From JADLHS01 sp964553795 (GTDB taxonomy: Bacteria > Verrucomicrobiota > Verrucomicrobiia > Limisphaerales > JADLHS01): a stretch of DNA of 64,000 nt. The notes beneath the pieces were generated by a model. The model saw only the letters and a program-made list of their open reading frames with translations, did not search any database and was not told where the DNA came from. Numbering within the stretch: position 1 is the first letter of the stretch; the number at the start of each line of letters is the position of its first letter. Position numbers and translations under genes: made by a program. This document shows, piece after piece, positions 26,330 through 32,922 of the stretch. The stretch is taken from positions 62,001-126,000 of the forward strand of contig CAZKMR010000001.1 in NCBI GenBank assembly GCA_964553795.1, read 5' to 3'.

Positions 26330-26746
26330 TCACGGCAGGAACTGGGCGCGCCATTCGGCGGGTGGACGTTCGCACGAATCGGATTTCCCAAACCACCGAT
26401 ACCGTCGGCAGGCGATCGCGTTGTACACCGCATCCCGCCAGGACCGGGGCACGACGCGCAACCACGATACGATGCGCCAAGCACTGCCGACGTGGTCGAG
26501 CAAACGTAAGGCGGCTTCGGAGCGCAGGAAAATTTCTTCGTGCGGCGTGTCGGGCTGGCGCACAAAAACCACGGTGCTGATGTTCTTTGGCAGATCGTGG
26601 CGCTGCGTCGCGGTTTCGCCCTGAAGCGGCGCGAATTTCAACGTGCGCCCGCGATCCCGCTTCACCAGAAAACGCACCCACCGATTGCACAACGCACACT
26701 CGCCATCGTAAAAGACGATTCCGGTTTCCGTGCGGGCATTCAGCAT
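26330..26746 (-). CDS. DCC-family thiol-disulfide oxidoreductase (DUF393)
   Basis: A 138-aa protein with the family hallmark FYDGECALCNRWVRF near residue 15: Asp-Gly-x-Cys-x-x-Cys, a thioredoxin-like redox pair. Later the family-typical WRIVSWLRVVPRSWRDAVYN and an Arg-rich segment are present. Cytoplasmic, no signal peptide. DCC proteins are widespread but poorly characterised; redox activity is predicted from the motif. It is divergent from the MFS gene across a 57-bp gap that holds a perfect hairpin. Confidence 0.9.
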   Translation of the reverse strand: MLNARTETGIVFYDGECALCNRWVRFLVKRDRGRTLKFAPLQGETATQRHDLPKNISTVVFVRQPDTPHEEIFLRSEAALRLLDHVGSAWRIVSWLRVVPRSWRDAVYNAIACRRYRWFGKSDSCERPPAEWRAQFLP

Positions 26747-26758
26747 CCGATCAAACTG

Positions 26759-26788
26759 TAGGCTCGACGGGCGAAACCGTCGAGCCTA
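26759..26788. repeat. Perfect 12-bp hairpin in a divergent promoter region
   Basis: TAGGCTCGACGG, a 6-nt GCGAAA loop, then CCGTCGAGCCTA. It fills half of the 57-bp gap between two divergently transcribed genes, so it could be an operator or a dispersed palindromic repeat. No T-run follows on either strand. Confidence 0.7.
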
Positions 26789-26803
26789 GCTTCTCCGCCC
26801 ATC

Positions 26804-28063
26804 GTGTCCCCGGAGCCGTCTGAACCTAAGCCATCGTTGCGTACGCTCTCGCCGCAACAGTGGAAGTCCGGCATCGCCGCGTGGCTGGGTTGGATGTTCG
26901 ACGGACTGGAACTGCACCTCTACACTCTCGTCGCGTTGCCGTTTGTTGCGCAATTGCTCGGCGATTTAGCCACGACCGATCCCCGGGTCGGGCAACATGC
27001 GGCCATCATTCAGGGTTCGTTTCTGCTTGGCTGGGCTTTGGGCGGGGCGTTTTTCGGGCGCATCGGTGACCGGTTGGGGCGCGCGCGGGCCTTGAGTTTA
27101 ACCGTGCTGACTTATGCGGTGTTCACGGGCATGTCGTTCTTCGCGCAGGAATGGTGGCATCTGATGATCTTCCGGTTTCTCGCCGCACTCGGGGTCGGTG
27201 GCGAATGGGCCGTTGGTGCTTCGTTACTTTCCGAAACCTGGCCCAAACGGTGGCGACCCTGGATTGCTGCCGTGCTGCAATGCGGCGTGAACATCGGCAT
27301 TCTCTTCGCCGTGCTCGCCAATCATCTCATGGCCACGCGTCCGCCGCGGGAACTGTTTCTGGTTGGAATTCTGCCGGCCCTGCTCGTTTTCTGGATTCGC
27401 CGCGCGGTGCCGGAAACCGACGAGTGGCAGGCGGCGAAAAAGCGTGCCGATCATCAGGAGCCGCGCTTGCGCGAGTTATTTCGCGGTCCGGTCTGGCGCG
27501 TGACGTTGTGGACCATGTTGGTTTGTGGCATCTCGCTGACGGCGCACTGGGCGTTCATGTTCTGGCACGTGCAACACTTGCGGAATTTGCCCGAAGTCCT
27601 GGAGATGTCTGCGGAACAACGCAACAAACTCGCCAGCATTGCGATGTATATCGTGATCGGCACGTCGATGCTGGGAAATTTCCTCGCTGGCTGGATGGCG
27701 CGATGGGCCGGATATCGGGCCACGATTGCGACCCTATTCTTTCTCTATTTCGCGGTGATGTTTGCTGCGTATGCGTTGCCGCGCGATCATCAGGCGCTGC
27801 TCTGGTGGTTTCCGTTGATTGGTCTTTGTCAGGGCGTGTTCGGATTGTTCACCATGTATTTGCCGCCGCTGTTTCCCACGCTGCTGCGCACGACCGGCGC
27901 GGGCTTCTGCTACAACATCGGCCGCGCCATTTCGGCAGTGGGCGTGGTGTTCTTTGGACTGTTCTCCAAAGTGGGCGATCACCGGCTCGCGTTGTTCTAC
28001 GCGTCGTTCCTCTTTTTGCCCGCCGCCTTGATTTCGTTCCTGATGCCGAAAGCCAAGGATTAG
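26804..28063 (+). CDS. MFS transporter
   Basis: A 419-aa major facilitator superfamily protein read from GTG 26804. About twelve hydrophobic segments are visible. The loop 2-3 signature appears as GRIGDRLGRARAL, and GVGGEWAVGASLLSETWPKRWR is typical of the aromatic-acid/sugar-porter-like branch. The C-terminal half has matching helices up to LISFLMPKAKD. Substrate cannot be inferred; no catabolic genes for aromatic acids are adjacent. Confidence 0.87.
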   Translation: MSPEPSEPKPSLRTLSPQQWKSGIAAWLGWMFDGLELHLYTLVALPFVAQLLGDLATTDPRVGQHAAIIQGSFLLGWALGGAFFGRIGDRLGRARALSLTVLTYAVFTGMSFFAQEWWHLMIFRFLAALGVGGEWAVGASLLSETWPKRWRPWIAAVLQCGVNIGILFAVLANHLMATRPPRELFLVGILPALLVFWIRRAVPETDEWQAAKKRADHQEPRLRELFRGPVWRVTLWTMLVCGISLTAHWAFMFWHVQHLRNLPEVLEMSAEQRNKLASIAMYIVIGTSMLGNFLAGWMARWAGYRATIATLFFLYFAVMFAAYALPRDHQALLWWFPLIGLCQGVFGLFTMYLPPLFPTLLRTTGAGFCYNIGRAISAVGVVFFGLFSKVGDHRLALFYASFLFLPAALISFLMPKAKD

Positions 28064-28615
28064 TCAGCGTCGCGACACAAACGGATTGCCCGTGATATAG
28101 AAACGCAACAGGCGTTTCGCCCAACGTCCGGCGTAATCCACGCCAATGCGCGGGCGCTTCGTAATTCGGCTGGAAACGTCACTATCGTTTGTTGCAACGA
28201 ACAGTGTGTCGCTCAGCAAGTCCTGCCCGTTCAATCGCCGATCAATTTGCAGGGCTTTGGTCAACAGTCCCGGGCCGTTCGTTCGCAACGAAATGTTCGC
28301 GACCGGTTCAATCGCCCGCAACAACACGGCCGCGCCGCGGCCTTCGCGTTCCGTCACGACGTTCAGGCAGCAATGCATGCCGTAAATCAAATAGACATAC
28401 GCGTGTCCCGGGGGACCGAACATGATCTTGGTGCGAGCCGTGAGTCCCTTGGAAGAATGCGACGCCAAATCCTGCGGGCCAATGTAAGCCTCGGTTTCCA
28501 CGATGCGCCCGATCAGTTCTGCGACCGGCGTGCGGTGGATTAACCATTTGCCCAGCAACTCGCGCGCGACCGTGACGGTGTCGCGGTCGTAAAAGGCGCG
28601 GGGCAGTTTTTGCAT
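28064..28615 (-). CDS. mpg: DNA-3-methyladenine glycosylase (MPG/AAG type)
   Basis: Base-excision enzyme that removes alkylated purines. Start 28615 begins the conserved LPRAFYDRDTVTVARELLGK; the frame is open further up but without homology. IVETEAYIGPQDLASHSSKG contains the active-site Glu, followed by MFGPPGHAYVYLIYGMHCCLN and the C-terminal RPRIGVDYAG. Length 183 aa, normal. It ends 1 base after the convergent MFS gene stop. Confidence 0.94.
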   Translation of the reverse strand: MQKLPRAFYDRDTVTVARELLGKWLIHRTPVAELIGRIVETEAYIGPQDLASHSSKGLTARTKIMFGPPGHAYVYLIYGMHCCLNVVTEREGRGAAVLLRAIEPVANISLRTNGPGLLTKALQIDRRLNGQDLLSDTLFVATNDSDVSSRITKRPRIGVDYAGRWAKRLLRFYITGNPFVSRR

Positions 28616-28655
28616 GGCGCGGAGGAGTTGAGCAGAGCCGCTGGATTGGGACAAA

Positions 28656-28691
28656 GAAAAATCCGAAACCGCAAAGCGCAGTTTCGGATTT
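28656..28691 (-). terminator. Intrinsic terminator after asd
   Basis: On the minus strand an 11-bp perfect stem (arms 28659-28669 and 28681-28691, AAATCCGAAAC/GTTTCGGATTT) with an 11-nt loop is followed by a T-rich run (TTTTTCTTTG). It lies ~20 bp past the asd stop, before the mpg coding start. Confidence 0.75.
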
Positions 28692-28710
28692 CTGGAAATG
28701 GATTCGGACG

Positions 28711-29715
28711 TTACTTCACCAATTCTTCCGCAATCTGCACAGCGTTGAGGGCCGCGCCTTTGAGCAACTGATCGCCGCTGACCCAGAAGCACAGGCCGTT
28801 ATCGAGCGCGCAATCGAGGCGCAGCCGACCCACTTCGCAGTTGTATTTCTCCGAGGTGAAAAGCGGCATCGGATACTTTTTATTTTCCGGTTCGTCCACG
28901 ACGTCGAGTCCGGGCGCTTGCTTCAGCACGGTGCGCGCGGCGTCCACGGTCACCGGTTTTTCAAACTCCGCGCTGACGGCGACCGAGTGCGAGCGATAGA
29001 CCGGCACGCGCACGCACGTGACGCTAGCACGGAACTTGTCGTGATGCATGATCTTGCGGCCTTCGTTCTCCATCTTCATTTCTTCCTTGGTGTAACCCGT
29101 CGGGAGAAACGAATCTACGTGCGGCAATACGTTGAAGGCGATTTGATGCGGATAAACTTCCTTGGTGACCGGCTGTTTGTTGACGATCTGGCCGACCTGA
29201 CGTTCGAGTTCTTCCAACGCCTTCGCGCCCGTGCCGGAAACGGCCTGATAGCTGGAGGCGAAAATGCGTTTCACGCCGAAGGCCTGGTGCAACGGATACA
29301 ACGCCATCAGCGTGATGGCCGTGGTGCAGTTCGGATTGGCGATGATGCCTTTGTGCTTCTTGACGTCGGCGGCATTGATTTCCGGGACGACGAGCGGCAC
29401 ATCCGGGTCTTGCCGAAACGCGCTGGAATTGTCCACCACTACGCAACCGGCTTTGGCGGCAATTGGCGCGAATTCCTTCGAGATGCTGCCGCCGGCGCTG
29501 AACAGTGCGATGTCAATGCCCGCGAAACAATCCTTGGTGAGTTCGGTGACGGTGATGTCCTGACCTTTGAATTTCAGCTTCTTACCCACGGACCGGGCGG
29601 AAGCGAGCAGCGTCAACTTGCCGACCGGAAAGTTGCGCTTTTCCAACGTCTTGATCATCTCGATGCCGACGGCGCCCGTCGCACCGACAATTGCCACATG
29701 CGGACTCTTATTCAT
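28711..29715 (-). CDS. asd: Aspartate-semialdehyde dehydrogenase
   Basis: Reduces aspartyl phosphate to the semialdehyde for lysine, threonine and methionine (and diaminopimelate) synthesis. The NADP motif GATGAVG lies at residues 11-17. The catalytic Cys is Cys130 in ANPNCTTAITL, and the substrate/acid-base region includes SSYQAVSGTGAKALEELE. Length 334 aa, the short bacterial form. Stand-alone transcription is suggested by its own terminator. Confidence 0.95.
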   Translation of the reverse strand: MNKSPHVAIVGATGAVGIEMIKTLEKRNFPVGKLTLLASARSVGKKLKFKGQDITVTELTKDCFAGIDIALFSAGGSISKEFAPIAAKAGCVVVDNSSAFRQDPDVPLVVPEINAADVKKHKGIIANPNCTTAITLMALYPLHQAFGVKRIFASSYQAVSGTGAKALEELERQVGQIVNKQPVTKEVYPHQIAFNVLPHVDSFLPTGYTKEEMKMENEGRKIMHHDKFRASVTCVRVPVYRSHSVAVSAEFEKPVTVDAARTVLKQAPGLDVVDEPENKKYPMPLFTSEKYNCEVGRLRLDCALDNGLCFWVSGDQLLKGAALNAVQIAEELVK

Positions 29716-29781
29716 AAAAGGACGATGATGATACCGGCGAAAAAGCGAGTGTCAACGGGCGGAAAGCGCAAGACACGTGGT

Positions 29782-30576
29782 CTATTTGGAGGACAAGAGA
29801 TTTTTCAGGATTCCCCAAACTAGCATACCTCCGAACCAAACAAAGAATAGAGCGAGGCAGGTGAACAGAATCCGTGGCCACGTTCGCGCGGCAACTTCTT
29901 TCCCCGATGAGCTGCGCGACGATTTGAAAATATTTCTAAGCATCTCTCCACCATTTGCCAATCCCCAAACGGCCGCGCCGGACATGAATATCAACCCGCC
30001 TAGATTCATTAGCGATCGATTCTGGATCAGAATGCCAACAACGGCCGTCACAACCCCACCGATGAACAAAAACGGAAGGCTTCTAATCGCGAAATCATAG
30101 GTGCGCGAGGATTTACTATCTTCGTCCTCGGTAGGTTCAGTTTGGGGCTGGGAGGTCCGCTCCTCTACGAATTCGACTAGATCTTGAAAGGTGACCACGC
30201 GTTCCAGCGTTTTCTCAAAGGTGTCCAAATCGTCAATACCCGTATTGATTGCGAATTCCATTTCCAATTCCCAGAACAGATGCGGGTTGGCCGGCAGTTC
30301 GGCATTCAGATCATCGTTCAATCGGTCGCTCGGCATCAGTCCGTCCAGAGGCAATTCGAGATTCTTCGACAAAACTCGACGAACGCGGATGGCGACATCC
30401 GCGCGCTTTGGATCAGAAAAGAGCTTCCGGAAACGGTCATCATCGTTCTGATTGCGACTTGTTAGTGTTAGTCTGATTTGTCGCTTCCGGAACTTATCGC
30501 GAAGCGTCATGGTAATTATGAACGTTGTCACCACACCAAACGCGATGAAGAACAAGATTTCGGAAGTTTTCATCAC
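29782..30576 (-). CDS. Membrane protein with an ACP-like cytoplasmic domain
   Basis: Not assigned to a named family. 264 aa: one N-terminal helix (residues 5-25), a soluble region, and three C-terminal helices (about 165-260). Residues about 62-140 read like an acyl-carrier-protein fold (VRRVLSKNLELP, SDRLNDDL, ELEMEFAI, TFQDLVEFVEER). In ACPs the serine for phosphopantetheine sits in a DSL motif after the DL; here that place reads NAELPANPHLF, with no serine, so it cannot carry the arm. Some small bacterial proteins of this kind exist with unknown roles. Base composition is lower in G+C than its neighbours. Confidence 0.65.
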   Translation of the reverse strand: MMKTSEILFFIAFGVVTTFIITMTLRDKFRKRQIRLTLTSRNQNDDDRFRKLFSDPKRADVAIRVRRVLSKNLELPLDGLMPSDRLNDDLNAELPANPHLFWELEMEFAINTGIDDLDTFEKTLERVVTFQDLVEFVEERTSQPQTEPTEDEDSKSSRTYDFAIRSLPFLFIGGVVTAVVGILIQNRSLMNLGGLIFMSGAAVWGLANGGEMLRNIFKSSRSSSGKEVAARTWPRILFTCLALFFVWFGGMLVWGILKNLLSSK

Positions 30577-30621
30577 ATAGCCGTTCAGACGCTGCTCTCG
30601 TGCTTCAGAGATAATCTCATT

Positions 30622-30738
30622 TCATCCATAGCAAGGCCATTTGTGAATCCACCCCATCGCCTTCTCGGCCATTTTGTCGAACGCGGTGACGCAGAGTTCA
30701 AGGTGTTCTTCCTGCGTGTCCTGGACTTTGGTGTAGTG
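30622..30738 (-). pseudogene. Tail of a second M20 hydrolase gene
   Basis: On the minus strand this stretch encodes the C-terminal ~38 residues of a protein like the hydrolase at 31403: DTQEEHLELCVTAFDKM against DTKEEHLELCVTAFDKL, followed by its own stop at 30622. Of 25 aligned codons 22 encode the same residue; most nucleotide differences are synonymous. No start or upstream part remains: vapC ends 13 bp away. It looks like the end of a once functional homologous gene cut off by the toxin-antitoxin module. Confidence 0.75.
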
Positions 30739-30750
30739 GGGTGGGCATTT

Positions 30751-31149
30751 TTACTTGAGGAGCGTGCGGAAGCCCGCCTGCTCGAAATGCCGGTCGCCGG
30801 TCAATGCATCGGTGATGCGTTCATCTTTCATCGCAACAAAGGAGATGCAATCTGTTAACGACCATTCCTTGTCGAGGCGTTGTCGGAATAACTCCACCCC
30901 GCGCCGAAAGAGTGCGTCGGTTGGGCCAATGATGCGGGCATCGGGAGAATCTTGCAGGGTCTCCAGCAGTTGCAGAAAGGCGGGGCGATTCTCCGGGGCG
31001 GACAAGGCGTCACCCACTTCGGTCAGCACCCACGCCGTAGTGATCAATTCTTGTGCGCTGGAATCAAACTGAACTGCCTTGGGATGAGCCGCGTCGCGGT
31101 CGTTGAGCAGGGCGAGGAAATAAAACGTGTCGGCGAAGACCGCGTTCAT
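30751..31149 (-). CDS. vapC: PIN-domain toxin, VapC-like
   Basis: A 132-aa predicted Mg-dependent ribonuclease toxin. Acidic residues of the PIN active site appear as VFADTFYFLALL (Asp7), TTAWVLTEVGDAL (Glu), SLTDCISFVAMKD (Asp) and TGDRHFEQAGF (Asp). It begins 2 bp after the stop of the small upstream gene, as expected for an antitoxin-toxin operon. No membrane segment. Confidence 0.88.
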   Translation of the reverse strand: MNAVFADTFYFLALLNDRDAAHPKAVQFDSSAQELITTAWVLTEVGDALSAPENRPAFLQLLETLQDSPDARIIGPTDALFRRGVELFRQRLDKEWSLTDCISFVAMKDERITDALTGDRHFEQAGFRTLLK

Positions 31150-31151
31150 GG

Positions 31152-31361
31152 TCAGGAACGCTTGGGCGTGCCGTGGAGGTAATGGTCGTGATTGGCGGCG
31201 AGATCGTCCGGCAGGTTGCGGCCTTTGCCGGCGAGGGAGCGTAGTTTCTGCGTCACTGGCTGTTGGGCCTGTGTCCGGTTGAGCAACCAGTCGCGCAATT
31301 GCTGCTGCTCCTGAGGCGAGAGCTTTTCAATCGCGGATTCGATTTCCATTACCGTGCTCAT
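31152..31361 (-). CDS. Antitoxin partner of VapC
   Basis: A 69-aa protein immediately upstream of the PIN toxin. The N-terminus (EIESAIEKLSPQEQQQLRDWL) resembles the amphipathic segment of many VapB-like or addiction-module antitoxins; the C-terminal half is polar and probably wraps the toxin. A clear DNA-binding fold is not obvious in the sequence, so the role rests mainly on position and size. Confidence 0.78.
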   Translation of the reverse strand: MSTVMEIESAIEKLSPQEQQQLRDWLLNRTQAQQPVTQKLRSLAGKGRNLPDDLAANHDHYLHGTPKRS

Positions 31362-31402
31362 GGCATCGAGAATAGCACTCGGTTCAGGTTGGATTCAAAT
31401 AC

Positions 31403-32650
31403 TTACTTTGCCGCAATCCACCCTATCGCCTTCTCCGCCAGCTTGTCGAATGCGGTCACGCAAAGTTCCAGGTGTTCTTCTTTGGTGTCCTCGATTTTGT
31501 TGTGGCTGATGCCGTGGAGGCTTTGGACGAACATCATCACGGTCGGAATGCCGGCGGCAGCGACTTCCGCGGCGTCGTGCAACGGACCGCTCGGCAGACG
31601 ATGCGATTGGCCGCACGTCTCGCGAATGGCGTCGTCGCAGAAATTGATGAGGTCGTTGTGGAACGGGCGCGGCGCGATTTGCCAGAGCCGTTCCCAATTC
31701 ACCTTCACGTTGCCTTCCTTGGCGAAGCGTTCGCTGGCGGCTTTGGCATCAGCGAGCATGGTAGCGAGCTTGGCGGCGTCGAGATGACGTTGATCGAGTG
31801 TGATGCGGCATTCCTCGACGACACTGGTGACGATGCCGGGTTTCGTGGTGCACGAGCCGATGGTGCAAACGCCATCGCCACTGCGCGCGGCGATCTGGTA
31901 AATTTCGGAACTCATTTTCGCAGCAGCGAGAAAGGCATCTTTGCGGCGGTTCATCGGCGTGCTGCCGGAATGCGCGGCCTGGCCGGAAAACGTGATGGCG
32001 TGTCGTTCCACGCCAAACGTTCCGAGCACCGCGCCGAGCGGCAGGTCGAGATCGAGCAGCACAGGTCCTTGTTCGATGTGCAACTCGAGATACGCGGCGG
32101 CGTTCTGGAGTTCTTTGTTGCTGTCCTTGACGTGTTCAAAATCAATTCCCACTTCGGCCAACGCGTCGGGCAATTTTATGCCTTGTTTGTCCGCGAGGCC
32201 ACGGGCTTCGTTCATGTCGAGATTGCCGGAGCAGGCCGACGAGCCGAACAGACTTTTGCCGAAGCGCGCGCCTTCTTCATCGGCCCAATCCACGACGCGT
32301 ACCGTGACCGGTGGTTTGCCCTGATATTGCGCGTGAATGCGCCGGAGAATTTCGATGCCGGCCAGCACATTCAGACAGCCGTCGAGCCAGCCGCCGTTGG
32401 GCACGGAATCAATATGCCCGCCGATGAGCAACGCTTTCTCGGACTCACCGCACAGGGTGAACCAGGTGTTGCCGGCGGCATCTTCGTGAATTTCCAGCGG
32501 CAGAGCTTTGACCTTTTCGCGCAACCATTCACGAGCCTTGAGCCAGGTCGGCGTGAACGCCACACGTTGCGCGCCGTTTTCGTCGCCGGTGAGGGTGCGG
32601 AGTTCTTTGAGTTCGGCGATGGTGCGTTTGGGGTTCAGCAGACTGCTCAT
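31403..32650 (-). CDS. M20-family carbamoyl-amino-acid hydrolase / ureidopropionase-type amidase
   Basis: A dinuclear metal amidohydrolase of 415 aa. Start 32650 gives SSLLNPKRTIAELKELRTL as N-terminus; the longer frame has no homology. Metal-site motifs: GGHIDSVPNGG, DWADEEGARFG, and ELHIEQGPVLL; HSGSTPMNRRKDA is the dimerisation-domain signature of the hydantoinase/carbamoylase group. Members hydrolyse N-carbamoyl amino acids, beta-ureidopropionate or allantoate. PreA and MmsA genes nearby favour beta-ureidopropionase (inference). Its last ~33 codons have a homologue on the other side of the vapBC genes. Confidence 0.87.
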   Translation of the reverse strand: MSSLLNPKRTIAELKELRTLTGDENGAQRVAFTPTWLKAREWLREKVKALPLEIHEDAAGNTWFTLCGESEKALLIGGHIDSVPNGGWLDGCLNVLAGIEILRRIHAQYQGKPPVTVRVVDWADEEGARFGKSLFGSSACSGNLDMNEARGLADKQGIKLPDALAEVGIDFEHVKDSNKELQNAAAYLELHIEQGPVLLDLDLPLGAVLGTFGVERHAITFSGQAAHSGSTPMNRRKDAFLAAAKMSSEIYQIAARSGDGVCTIGSCTTKPGIVTSVVEECRITLDQRHLDAAKLATMLADAKAASERFAKEGNVKVNWERLWQIAPRPFHNDLINFCDDAIRETCGQSHRLPSGPLHDAAEVAAAGIPTVMMFVQSLHGISHNKIEDTKEEHLELCVTAFDKLAEKAIGWIAAK

Positions 32651-32922
32651 GGGCGGAATCATGGGGCGGGGAATTGATTTTTCAAAACATTTCCCGGCGC
32701 GAGTATTGTGGCGCACCCGTTGTCGGATGAATCCGATTTGCGTTTGTGATGAGCCTGAATCCGCAACGGATCAGCAGCGTGAGACACGCCGTTTTTTTTC
32801 TGAAGGGCCGGAACTTTTCCCTTGAATGACAGCTAATCCAGCGTATAACCGAGTTCAAACCCGTCCGGTTGACCAACTTGCAGCCGGTTCAAACGGAAAC
32901 CCTTACTTCAGAGGATACTGAT

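Noticed and set aside
31472..32677. 401-codon plus-strand frame opposite the M20 hydrolase
   Set aside because: Antisense of a gene with clear metal-site motifs.
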